From the NCBI GenBank assembly GCA_964559835.1, contig CAZLJE010000041.1, positions 1 through 38,077 of the forward strand: a stretch of DNA of 38,077 nucleotides, given 5' to 3'. The position numbers and the translations under genes are program-made. The notes beneath the pieces are model-generated. The model had not been told where the DNA came from, ran no database searches, and saw nothing but the letters and a program-made list of their open reading frames with translations. Below are positions 24,888 through 33,122 of this stretch, piece after piece; position 1 is the stretch's first letter, and each line of letters begins with the position of its first letter. Origin of the DNA: DAISJI01 sp964559835 (GTDB lineage: Bacteria; Acidobacteriota; Terriglobia; Terriglobales; Acidobacteriaceae).

Positions 24888-26392
24888 GGGCAGCTCGCTT
24901 GCGCCGGCTCCAGGCGCTTCGCGTCCACCGTCGGACGCAGCGGCAGGTTCATCTTCTTGAGTTGCCGATTGAGCCACAACTCCCACGGTGCGGTGTACAC
25001 GTCGTGGTCCAGCCGCCACCGCGCGGGCAGGCTGATAGCTTTCTGGATTGTTCGTGTGACCGGCCCTCGCGTGTCAGCTGCGATCGGAACGCGGTCGAAC
25101 GCGACGCGCAGGTAGTCCCGCATCGTTTGCAGCCGAGTGTGTTCTTTGCCCTTGAGCCACGGCAGAACGGTGTAGCGGGGGAAGAAATCGGCCCAGCCCT
25201 CGAGGGAAGTCGGCGTCTGGATGCCGATCTCCGCTGCCTGCTGCATGATCGGCGACCCGGGATAGGGTGTGAAAATATTCGTCCAGAACTCCGCGCCCGG
25301 AAACCGGCGGCAGACGTCCATCATGAACTGTACGGTTTCGCGCCGTTCCTTCGGTCCTTCCCCGGGATACGCAAAAATAATGTTGAATGACGGCCGAATC
25401 CCCGCTTCGATGCACCGGTGCGCCGACTCGTAAATCGAAGCGAAGTCCTGGAACTCCTTATTCATGGCGTGCAGGATCGTCGGCGACGCCGAGTCCACAC
25501 CTTGGCATATCTGTCGCAGGCCGGCGCGTCGCAGCAGCTTCAGGTCTTCAATCGACAGTCGTGCCACCAGGTTCGTCGTGGCCTGGACACTCCACTCGAA
25601 GGTCGCGCCCGCTTCCACTAATCCGGCTGCAATCGCATTCGCGCGATCCAGGTCCACAAGGAAGTTGTCGTCCACGACCCAGATCAACTTCAGTCGATAC
25701 CGCCGCGAAATCTCGACGGTTTCCGTGACTACCTGCTCCGGCGACAGCGCGTTCCACTTGCGCCCGTAAACTCCCGCATTCGTGCAATAGGCGCAGTTGA
25801 ACGGGCATGCCAGGCTCGACGTGTACATCGCCCAGCGCTTGCCGCACAGCCGTTCGTAGGCATCGAAGTCGGCGAGTTCATACGCCTTCGGCGGCATGTC
25901 CGCGAGCGGACGCAGCTCCCGCGTCGGCGAGAAGTGGCACCGCCCGTCGCGCTTATAGCCAATCCCCGCCACATCATCGTACGGCTCACCTGCGCACAGT
26001 CGGTCGGCGATTTCGAGCATCGCGGCTTCGCCCTGCCCGCGTACCACGATGTCCACGAAGTCGGCTTCCAGCGTCTGCTGTGGCAACAGAGACGGATGCC
26101 ACCCTCCCAGGACAATCGGCAGCTCCGGATAAAGCGCTTTCACCGCGCGTCCGATCTGCACCGTCTCCTTGATCATCGGCCCGGTCACCAGCGACACGCC
26201 AAGACAAAGCGCGTCGCGGCATTCATCGACGACGGTCCGCTGAAAATTCGGAGTGATCGTTGAGTCGACGATACGGACGTCGTAGCCGGCGCGGAGCAGC
26301 GGCGTCGAGATCGCCAGCAAACCGAGTGGCGCCGTCGCCTCCGCACTGGAGAACGAGGGGAAAAAGAAAACGATTTTTCGAGAGCCCCGCAC
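24884..26392 (-). CDS. B12-binding radical SAM protein (A), first gene of operon
   Basis: A 502-residue enzyme if it starts at GTG 26392, which has GGGAGGA close upstream and gives MRGSRKIVFFFPSFSS, aligning with the paralogue's N-terminus; a TTG at 26428 would add 12 residues. The B12-type domain has APLGLLAISTPLLRAGYDV, VLGGWHPSLLPQQTL and VVRGQGEAAMLEI. Radical SAM motif C196, C200, C203 (SLACPFNCAYC), then QGVDSASPTILHAMNKE, IFAYPGEGPKERR and NIFTPYPGSPIM. The ESGS motif of the others is DSAS here, a divergent SAM-binding segment. The gene heads the nine-gene operon; its promoter must lie in 26393-26534, shared with the divergent kinase gene. Confidence 0.85.
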   Translation of the reverse strand: MRGSRKIVFFFPSFSSAEATAPLGLLAISTPLLRAGYDVRIVDSTITPNFQRTVVDECRDALCLGVSLVTGPMIKETVQIGRAVKALYPELPIVLGGWHPSLLPQQTLEADFVDIVVRGQGEAAMLEIADRLCAGEPYDDVAGIGYKRDGRCHFSPTRELRPLADMPPKAYELADFDAYERLCGKRWAMYTSSLACPFNCAYCTNAGVYGRKWNALSPEQVVTETVEISRRYRLKLIWVVDDNFLVDLDRANAIAAGLVEAGATFEWSVQATTNLVARLSIEDLKLLRRAGLRQICQGVDSASPTILHAMNKEFQDFASIYESAHRCIEAGIRPSFNIIFAYPGEGPKERRETVQFMMDVCRRFPGAEFWTNIFTPYPGSPIMQQAAEIGIQTPTSLEGWADFFPRYTVLPWLKGKEHTRLQTMRDYLRVAFDRVPIAADTRGPVTRTIQKAISLPARWRLDHDVYTAPWELWLNRQLKKMNLPLRPTVDAKRLEPAQASCP

Positions 26393-26534
26393 GGCTCCTC
26401 CCGGCACGACTACCGTCTTCTGGCCCAAACAATCGAGCTGCAGACTCGAATAGAGGCGTTGCTGCTGGCCGGGTTACAGCACAGGTTTTGTTTTTTGTAA
26501 CGGCTCAGAGACCGTCAGACTCGATTGCAAGACA
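26393..26534. promoter_or_regulatory. Divergent intergenic region of the radical SAM and kinase operons
   Basis: This 142-bp gap separates the nine-gene minus-strand operon from the plus-strand kinase-glycosyltransferase-nucleotidyltransferase genes and must hold both promoters. A 6-bp inverted repeat, GTTACA...TGTAAC, brackets a T-rich stretch at about 26475-26502 and could be an operator. I see no clear -35/-10 pair and no cobalamin riboswitch; the gap is too short for a full one plus promoters. Confidence 0.4.
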
Positions 26535-27800
26535 ATGACGAACGCGACAGACGTGACGGACGCGGGACGTATCGAGCAGGTGTTCCCGTTCGCGGGCTGC
26601 GATTGGGTCGTGCGGACGAACAGCAGCGCCGTGGCGTACGCCATACAGCAGTCGATCCCAGCTTCAAAGATCCCTTCCCAGGCAAGATTCTCGATACAAA
26701 TCGATGTATCACCTGGCGTGACGGCACCATGGGCCAAGCCTTTGTTCCGCGGCCGCGACGGCCTGGTTGTCGCCGCCTACGGGCCTGAAGACGTCATGGT
26801 CTTCGATCTGGCGGAGCGCTCAGTGACTGGCACGGTTTCCACCGCTTTGGCAAACGACCCGCAGTTCTGGAGGAGAGTCGTCGTGCCCGTCATCGTGGGG
26901 CTGGCAAGCCCCATTGTCGGCATCGCTCCCCTGCATTGCGCCACCCTCGTACGAAAGGGATTGGGACTGCACGTTTCCGGGATGTCGGGAGCCGGTAAAT
27001 CCACGCTCACGGCCGCTCTCGCAATGCGCGACTTTTCTGTTCTTTCCGATGACTGGACGTTCTTCTCCCACGGCTCCCAGGGATTGTTCGCCAGCGGATT
27101 GCCGGTTCCAGTGAAGTTGCTGCATGACAGCCGTAGGTTTTTCCCGTACCTGGGCGCCCTGTCGCCATCGGAGTCGCTGAACGGTGAGTTGGCATATGAA
27201 TTCGACCCCACCGCAGTACTCGGCGCAGCGCGTGAATTCACCTGTAGGCCCTCGCGGCTGGTCTTCTTTCAGCGTCCGGCAGATGTGGACTGGTGCGTCC
27301 GTCGCGTTAGCCCCACCGAAGTGACTCGCCAGTTCGGGCCCGCGCTTGAGCGTATCCCCGATAAGTTTCGTGAAGCCCGCCCGCGTCAGCTCGTCATCAT
27401 CGATGCTCTGGCCCGTCACCCCGCCTACGTCCTGACCACCAATGGGGATCCTCACCAGATTGCCGATCGCCTCGCCAACTGGTTCGAAAATGGTGCACCT
27501 GTCACAGATGACGTAGTTTGCAACCAGCTGCCGGCGCAGTTTGAGGTACCCGACCTGATGCGTCGCTTCGTGCCGGCCAGGGCTCCGAATCGTTTCCCCA
27601 GCCGTCTGCTGCATTCCATGGACGCGTCCGGCTGCGAACAGCATTCATGGACCGTGATTGACGACGATGCTCAATGGCACGACTTCGCTTGGCACAGCGA
27701 ACGCTTCTCGGTCATTGCGAAGGCAAACGTCGGCCTTCTGATTTCCGATCATTCCGCCCGTCGGAGCGTTTTGTACGTTTCTGGGTACTCCGGCGACTAA
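26535..27800 (+). CDS. HprK-like kinase (serine kinase family)
   Basis: A 421-residue protein with a Walker A loop GMSGAGKST at about 149-157, an upstream His (PLHCATL, H134) and LSDDW at about 170-174, the arrangement of HPr kinase C-terminal domains. The N-terminal 120 residues are not the usual HPr-kinase sensor domain. Related HprK-type kinases phosphorylate lasso peptide tails, or occur in polysaccharide loci with NTP_transf_5 proteins and PqqD-like chaperones. No HPr or PTS genes occur here, so sugar-PTS regulation is unlikely. The start is ATG 26535. It diverges from the radical SAM operon and is followed by a glycosyltransferase and a nucleotidyltransferase. It probably phosphorylates the cluster's product or carrier (inference). 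Confidence 0.75.
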   Translation: MTNATDVTDAGRIEQVFPFAGCDWVVRTNSSAVAYAIQQSIPASKIPSQARFSIQIDVSPGVTAPWAKPLFRGRDGLVVAAYGPEDVMVFDLAERSVTGTVSTALANDPQFWRRVVVPVIVGLASPIVGIAPLHCATLVRKGLGLHVSGMSGAGKSTLTAALAMRDFSVLSDDWTFFSHGSQGLFASGLPVPVKLLHDSRRFFPYLGALSPSESLNGELAYEFDPTAVLGAAREFTCRPSRLVFFQRPADVDWCVRRVSPTEVTRQFGPALERIPDKFREARPRQLVIIDALARHPAYVLTTNGDPHQIADRLANWFENGAPVTDDVVCNQLPAQFEVPDLMRRFVPARAPNRFPSRLLHSMDASGCEQHSWTVIDDDAQWHDFAWHSERFSVIAKANVGLLISDHSARRSVLYVSGYSGD

Positions 27801-27884
27801 GTCGCGACCGCTCTTCCCCATCTAAACCGCTTGTCGCACCAGCACGGTTTGTAACCTACGCCGTCCTGGGAGCTCATATCACCT

Positions 27885-29135
27885 GTGCTGTCCACCTCGC
27901 CGGCAGTGACATTGATGTTGGGCGTCGCTTCGTACCAGAACGGCTTGGCCGGTGCGCTGTCGCGCGCGGGTTTCGGGTGTCGAGTGATCCGCTGCGGCGT
28001 CCTGATTGACGTCACCGACTATTCGGATCGAGGGTCGCCAGTCACGCGACGTCGTTTCCATGGCCTGGAGTTCTCTCGCCGCGCATTGTGGGCGTCGTGG
28101 CGCCGATTACCTCTGACTGGCCGGTCGTGTTATCCGCAAGTCATAACTTCGAGGATGATCGGCCGCGCCGTTGCGCCCCACGCCGACGCCGAGGGCGTCT
28201 TCCATGGGCTAACGACGTTCAGTCTCGAAACTCTGAGACGTAAGCGCTCCCGCATGGTCAGCATAATCGAGAACAACGTTCGCCACGCAGAAAGCTGGCA
28301 ACACGTCGTAGAACAGGAATGCAGGACCTTCGGCGTCACGTATCGACAATGCGACGCAGTGCTGCCGAAAGCTTTGATCCGCCGCATGATCTCCGAATAC
28401 AACCTGTGCGATGCAGTCATTGTCCCCTCGTCGACCGCGAAAGCCAGCTTTGCGGAGTTCGGATTGGCCGATAAGACGATCATTGTCTGGGCCGGCGTTG
28501 ATGAGCTGCAGTTCACGCCGGCAGCCGCACCACCCGAGAAATTCCGCGCCATTTTCGTCGGTCGTCTGGAGCTCGGTAAGGGCATTCCTTACCTGATTGA
28601 TGCCTGGCGGAGATTAGACCTGAAGAACGCTGAACTACTGCTCGTCGGCGAAGTCCGCCCGGAAATCCGCCGTGTACTCAAGCACAACGCGCATTCCAGT
28701 ATCCGGGTCGTAGGATTCGTTCCTCCCGATCAAGTAGTCGAGCACATGCGGAGATCGACTGTGATGGTCATGCCTTCGGTCAATGAGGGGCTCGCTCGCA
28801 CGATGTTGGAAGCTATGTCCTGCGGTATACCAGTGGTCGCGACCGAAATGTCAGGCGCCCAGGACTGCGTTCAACAGGGCGTCACCGGTTTTATAGTTCC
28901 TTCACGCGACGTGAACGCTCTTGCGAACGCTATCGATTGGTGCTATCGGCATCCCGCGCAACTCACTGCCATGGGTGCGGCGGGACGACAAGCAGTGTTA
29001 CGGCGGTTCACCATCAAGCATTACGAAGAACGGCAGATCAGGGTCTACCGAGCACTTCTTTCAGGGACACTCCCACACTCGGTCGACGTGTGCGAACCCG
29101 ACTGCAACGATGTATGTAGTGCGGCAGGACGGTGA
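27885..29135 (+). CDS. Glycosyltransferase family 4 protein
   Basis: A 416-residue GT-B glycosyltransferase. The C-terminal Rossmann domain has AIFVGRLELGKGIPYLIDAW, VVGFVPPDQVVEHMRR and the GT4 acceptor/donor signature E-x7-E in SVNEGLARTMLEAMSCG, then GFIVPSRDVNAL. It transfers a sugar from a nucleotide donor with retained anomeric configuration. The start is taken as GTG 27885; a GTG at 27906 or ATG at 27915 would shorten the first beta strand. Its stop overlaps the nucleotidyltransferase start (GTGA), so the two are translationally coupled. Together with the kinase it forms the plus-strand arm of the cluster. The acceptor is unknown. Confidence 0.85.
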   Translation: MLSTSPAVTLMLGVASYQNGLAGALSRAGFGCRVIRCGVLIDVTDYSDRGSPVTRRRFHGLEFSRRALWASWRRLPLTGRSCYPQVITSRMIGRAVAPHADAEGVFHGLTTFSLETLRRKRSRMVSIIENNVRHAESWQHVVEQECRTFGVTYRQCDAVLPKALIRRMISEYNLCDAVIVPSSTAKASFAEFGLADKTIIVWAGVDELQFTPAAAPPEKFRAIFVGRLELGKGIPYLIDAWRRLDLKNAELLLVGEVRPEIRRVLKHNAHSSIRVVGFVPPDQVVEHMRRSTVMVMPSVNEGLARTMLEAMSCGIPVVATEMSGAQDCVQQGVTGFIVPSRDVNALANAIDWCYRHPAQLTAMGAAGRQAVLRRFTIKHYEERQIRVYRALLSGTLPHSVDVCEPDCNDVCSAAGR

Positions 29136-30379
29136 ATTTGGCCGATGCGTTCAAATACGCTGTACTCGATTTCCTCGGCGCAGAGTCCTCCAGCACCGCC
29201 GATAGATTGGCGTCATTTCACGAACGCGACTGGGGGCGGTACTACCGATGGCTGGATGAGGGTGGAATCGCGCTATATCTCGCTGATCGCTTGCAGCACA
29301 TGGGCCGATTCAGAGGCTTGCCCCCGCCAGTTCAAGCGCGCCTGGAACAAAACCTCGGCGATTCCCGCGAGAGAGCCCACCTCCTTTTTGAGGAATTCTC
29401 CCGGTTAGTTCGTGCATTTTCCGAAACAGGTGCTCCATTCGTCGTGCACAAGGGGTTCGCGCTCGTTCCGGACTATTGCTCTGACGCAGCACTTCGAACA
29501 CAAGCGGACATCGACTTTCAGATCGGAGTCGAGCACATACCGCTATTCTCGAATGTGCTCTCCTCGTTGGGATATCGGCAAACCGGGGCGGAGGACGGAG
29601 AGTTGACGTTCGATACTCGCCCAGAACACACGCCGAACCTCGCAGATATCTACAAGTCACGATCGAGCTTCTGTGTGGAACTGCACTTCGACGGAAGTGA
29701 GATGAATCACATTGGAGCTCTCCCTGATCGAGGGTCAATCGAGACCAAAAGATTGTGCGGACTGCTCTTTCCAGTTCTGAACAAACAAGAGGCATTCCTC
29801 CACCAAGTGGCGCACATCGCGCAACATTTCCGCTCCGGCTGGCTGCGCCTGTCGATGCTCTACGAACTTCGTCATTTCTTGCGGAAAAACGCCGACGACC
29901 TCGAATTCTGGAGTGCCATACGACGGTGTTGCGAATGCGATCAAATCAGCAGCAATGTTGCTTATGCGCTCGCGCTCGTGGCGTGCAGCTTCGGTGAAAG
30001 CGAGCGCACAAAAGGTAAGAACCCGGTCGACGGCTTGCCGCCGCACGCGCATTTGTGGATGAAGAACTGGGGCAGGAAGTACCTCGTTGCTCCTTTTCCC
30101 GGAAGCAAGCTGCAACTGCTTCTAGGATCGAGATGCCCGGGTGCTCATCACTCGAGCCCCGTTGGATGTCGGCCCGAATTTCGCCGGTTCGTTCCGTGGC
30201 ACAGCGCAATGCATAGGATCACCGCAGTCATGAGAGCTGTCGCCGAACACCGAGTACCGTCGGATGAGCTTGCTTTCGTACGTTTCCTGCTGATGCACCA
30301 CGTGCGTACAAATGTCGGATACGCGATTCAGAGAATCACATGGCGACGCGCTCTGCGACGGGCGCAATTATCAAGCTGA
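29132..30379 (+). CDS. NTP_transf_5-type nucleotidyltransferase
   Basis: A 415-residue protein of the nucleotidyltransferase family Pfam calls NTP_transf_5. The active-site region is VVHKGFALVPDY at about 104-115 followed by QADIDFQI, with D126 and D128 as the metal-binding pair; HFDG and an HQVAHIAQHF helix follow. The family occurs beside HprK-like kinases and glycosyltransferases in peptide- and polysaccharide-modifying loci, which is the arrangement here. It probably moves a nucleotidyl group onto a small molecule, carrier or protein. The start is GTG at 29132 inside the GTGA overlap with the glycosyltransferase. It ends 75 bp before the convergent HTH gene. Confidence 0.78.
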   Translation: MNLADAFKYAVLDFLGAESSSTADRLASFHERDWGRYYRWLDEGGIALYLADRLQHMGRFRGLPPPVQARLEQNLGDSRERAHLLFEEFSRLVRAFSETGAPFVVHKGFALVPDYCSDAALRTQADIDFQIGVEHIPLFSNVLSSLGYRQTGAEDGELTFDTRPEHTPNLADIYKSRSSFCVELHFDGSEMNHIGALPDRGSIETKRLCGLLFPVLNKQEAFLHQVAHIAQHFRSGWLRLSMLYELRHFLRKNADDLEFWSAIRRCCECDQISSNVAYALALVACSFGESERTKGKNPVDGLPPHAHLWMKNWGRKYLVAPFPGSKLQLLLGSRCPGAHHSSPVGCRPEFRRFVPWHSAMHRITAVMRAVAEHRVPSDELAFVRFLLMHHVRTNVGYAIQRITWRRALRRAQLSS

Positions 30380-30454
30380 ACGCCGAAAGCTGGAATTCCG
30401 CTGCTGCGCAGGATTCCCATTCGCCCCCTGCCCAAAGAGCCAGGGTGTGTAGGA

Positions 30455-30769
30455 TCATGTCTGCGTTTTGTACGCGCGGACGGCTTGCATGCGACGCGGT
30501 TCGTGTTGACCGAGTGTCGCCTGGAGTGATTCAACCTCTTCTTCCAGTTCTTTGATGCGTCGTTTCAGGCGCGTCAACTCGGAAGGATGTTGAATGATAG
30601 GACTGGTCCTAATCCAGTCATCGAGCTCTTCTGTTACCGCGACCACCGCGCTGCGCGATTTCCCCGCTGGGTAATGGAGTGGTAGGCCGTAAGCCTTCCA
30701 CCGTTGTACGGTTCGAACGCCACGGCTCAGGTACCCCGCAACCTCCTTCCATCCGTTCAGAACGGCCAT
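30455..30769 (-). CDS. Small HTH protein with coiled-coil tail
   Basis: A 104-residue putative DNA-binding protein. The N-terminal half (NGWKEVAGYLSRGVRTVQRW, then GLPLHYPAGKSRSAV) is a MerR/excisionase-like winged helix common in acidobacterial regulators, usually fused to TPR or kinase parts. Here it ends in a charged helix (LKRRIKELEEEVESLQATL) likely to form a dimeric coiled coil. It is convergent with the nucleotidyltransferase and divergent from chrB (138-bp gap), so it may control either. An excisionase-like role for the island is another option, though the gene is not next to the att-like end. Confidence 0.7.
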   Translation of the reverse strand: MAVLNGWKEVAGYLSRGVRTVQRWKAYGLPLHYPAGKSRSAVVAVTEELDDWIRTSPIIQHPSELTRLKRRIKELEEEVESLQATLGQHEPRRMQAVRAYKTQT

Positions 30770-30907
30770 ACGCTTGCGTCGTGACCTCGTAAAAAGATCA
30801 GATTTGCGAGATGAATTAAGGTTACGCAGCGCTGTCGAGACGCCGACACACGGAGAAGATGAAAAGTAGGTAACTCAAAAGTCGTTCTGTTAGACTTGTA
30901 ACACAGT

Positions 30908-31828
30908 ATGGCAATGACTGTATCGCCGACTTCCAAATGGTTGTTGCTAGTCTTCAGTCTCCCTGCCAAACGTGCAAGCGAGCGTGTCGAAGTGTGGCGC
31001 AAGCTGAAGCGCATCGGCGCTCTTCCGCTTGGATCTTCCGGACACCTGCTGCCGCAAATGCCCGCGAATCACGAACATTTCGAATGGCTTGCTGCGTCAA
31101 TCCGGAAATACAAGGGGCAGGCGTCGGTAATCCAGGTCGAATCGATTGATGACCTACCATCCGAAGATCTTGCGAAACGTTTTACGGAAGCGCGCTCACG
31201 GGATTACGAGTCGCTTGCGGCGGAGATCACGAAGACACTGCGGTCGAAGAATGGCACTGGGCACTTGGGCCGACTGCGCCGGCGCCTCCAGGAGATCATC
31301 GATATTGATTTCTTTCGCAGCCCTCTGCGGGGCCGCGTGGAAACCCTGCTCGCTCGTGCCGCTGAACCGCGCCCCGCATCCCCGCCTCGAACCTCGCGTC
31401 GAAAGAGGGAGTTTACGGGCAGGACCTGGCTCACTCGTCCTCGTCCTGGCATTGACCGCGTTTCTTCGGCGTGGCTGATCACCAAGTTCATCGATCCGAA
31501 AGGTAAATTCGCGTTCGCCGATGACCCCAAGAAGGTCCCTGACGGCGTCCCATTCGACATGTTCCAGGCAGGTGGCTTCGGGCATCGTGGCGATGATTGC
31601 ACCTTCGAGACCTTGCGTAAGGAGTTCAGTATTCGCGACCGAAAAGTCGGTGTGGTCGCCGAAATCATTCACGACGCAGATTTGGGGGATGCGAAGTTCG
31701 GCCGCGGCGAGGGAGAAGGGCTGGACAAAGTGTTGATTGGCTGGGCACAGCTGGGGGTTTCAGACGAGGAACTGCTGCGTCGTGGAATGGAACTGATCGA
31801 AGGCCTATATCACTCGATACGGGATTAA
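30908..31828 (+). CDS. chrB: ChrB-type chromate resistance protein
   Basis: A 306-residue protein with a ChrB N-terminal domain (about 8-150; WLLLVFSLPAKRASERVEVWRKL, GSSGHLLPQMPANHEHFEWLA) and a ChrB C-terminal domain (about 165-300; RTWLTRPRPGIDRVSSAWLITKFIDP). ChrB is a chromate-sensing regulator of chrA in other bacteria. Here the next gene is an MFS transporter, not a ChrA (CHR family) pump, so the substrate or mechanism may differ. The start is ATG 30908 (ATG 30914 is possible). The MFS gene follows 3 bp after the stop. Confidence 0.85.
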   Translation: MAMTVSPTSKWLLLVFSLPAKRASERVEVWRKLKRIGALPLGSSGHLLPQMPANHEHFEWLAASIRKYKGQASVIQVESIDDLPSEDLAKRFTEARSRDYESLAAEITKTLRSKNGTGHLGRLRRRLQEIIDIDFFRSPLRGRVETLLARAAEPRPASPPRTSRRKREFTGRTWLTRPRPGIDRVSSAWLITKFIDPKGKFAFADDPKKVPDGVPFDMFQAGGFGHRGDDCTFETLRKEFSIRDRKVGVVAEIIHDADLGDAKFGRGEGEGLDKVLIGWAQLGVSDEELLRRGMELIEGLYHSIRD

Positions 31829-31831
31829 CGT

Positions 31832-33109
31832 TTGCAAGCAGATGCCAAGCGCGACCTGACACTCATCATCACCGCAGGTTTTCTGCGCTCGCTGACGGTC
31901 GGTTTTATCGGCGTGGTGCTTGCGGTGTATCTCTTCCGGGGCGGATTGTCTTCCCTCCAGATCGGGTTCGTAATCGGCGCCGGCTTGGCGGGGGCTGCCA
32001 TTGCCACCACCATCTCCGGGTTCCGCGCCGATCGTATTGGCAGGCGGCGCACGCTTTGCGCTCTTACGGTGCTGACCTCGTTGCCCCTGCTCGTCCTCGC
32101 CCTTCGACCGTCGTTCTGGACCGTATTGCCTGTCGCGTTCATCGGGATGCTAAACGCGATGGGTACGGATCGCTCAGCGGCGTTCGCCATCGAGCAGGCG
32201 ATTCTCCCAGGCCTGGTCCACGATTCGAAACGTACGTGGACACTTTCCTGGTACAACGTCGCCCTCGATACCGGTACTGCGGTTGGCTCCCTTCTCGGCG
32301 GCTTGCCCGTTCTGCTGGGCACGATGACGGGAACTGGCTTGCTTGGCGGATATCGAGACACCCTCTGTGGCCTGGCGCTGCTGACAATTATCACAACACT
32401 CGGGTATTCATTCCTGTCTCCAGCAATCGAAATCAATAACGTAGGGAAGGTGAGGCAGTCCGTCTCGCCGGAAGCCAAACGGACTGTCGCCCGCCTTTCG
32501 GCACTCTTCTCGCTCGATGCGTTCGGCGGTGGACTGCTTGCCGACGCCCTGATTTCCTATTGGTTCTTCCGCCGATTCGGCGTCTCGGAGCAGGGACTTG
32601 GTCTGCTATTTGCGCTGATTCACGTTCTGAATGCGACATCGCATCTTGGTGCAGCCTGGCTGGCTCGACGCATTGGCCTCGTGAACACGATGGTGTTCAC
32701 GCACCTGCCGTCCAGTCTGTTCCTGATGGCCGTACCGTTTGCGTCGTCATTCCCCGTGGCAGCCGGACTCCTGTTGTGCCGCGAAGCTCTCGTTGAAATG
32801 GATGTACCTACTCGGCAGTCATACACAGCAGCAGTGGTGCGGCCACAGGAGCGCACCTTCGCAGCTTCAGCTACGAACGTAGCACGCAACGCGGGCTGGG
32901 CCGCGTCCTCGTCGCTGTCCGGCCTGTTCATGCACTCCCTCTCGCTTGCGGCGCCCATCTTCATCGGAAGCTCGCTCAAAATCGCCTATGACATAGCTCT
33001 CTTCTTTTCATTGCGTGCTCTGAAGCCACCGGAAGAGTTGGCAACGCACAATTCGGCACATCCTGCCTTCAACGCTGCGCGACAGCAGACGAAAACGAAT
33101 GAAGTCTGA
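31832..33109 (+). CDS. MFS transporter in the ChrB operon
   Basis: A 425-residue inner-membrane protein with about 12 hydrophobic segments in two halves. The loop 2-3 signature is present (GFRADRIGRRRTL). It begins at TTG 31832, 3 bp after chrB, and is followed by the LppY/LpqO gene with an AAAGGAG site at its end, so the three form one operon. MFS proteins beside ChrB may take the place of ChrA for chromate efflux or handle a related oxyanion. This is an inference from context. Confidence 0.82.
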   Translation: MQADAKRDLTLIITAGFLRSLTVGFIGVVLAVYLFRGGLSSLQIGFVIGAGLAGAAIATTISGFRADRIGRRRTLCALTVLTSLPLLVLALRPSFWTVLPVAFIGMLNAMGTDRSAAFAIEQAILPGLVHDSKRTWTLSWYNVALDTGTAVGSLLGGLPVLLGTMTGTGLLGGYRDTLCGLALLTIITTLGYSFLSPAIEINNVGKVRQSVSPEAKRTVARLSALFSLDAFGGGLLADALISYWFFRRFGVSEQGLGLLFALIHVLNATSHLGAAWLARRIGLVNTMVFTHLPSSLFLMAVPFASSFPVAAGLLLCREALVEMDVPTRQSYTAAVVRPQERTFAASATNVARNAGWAASSSLSGLFMHSLSLAAPIFIGSSLKIAYDIALFFSLRALKPPEELATHNSAHPAFNAARQQTKTNEV

Positions 33110-33122
33110 AAGGAGTTTCTGC

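Noticed and set aside
26393..26534. Cobalamin riboswitch ahead of the B12-radical SAM operon
   Set aside because: The gap is only 142 bp and no B12-box-like or stem pattern was visible.
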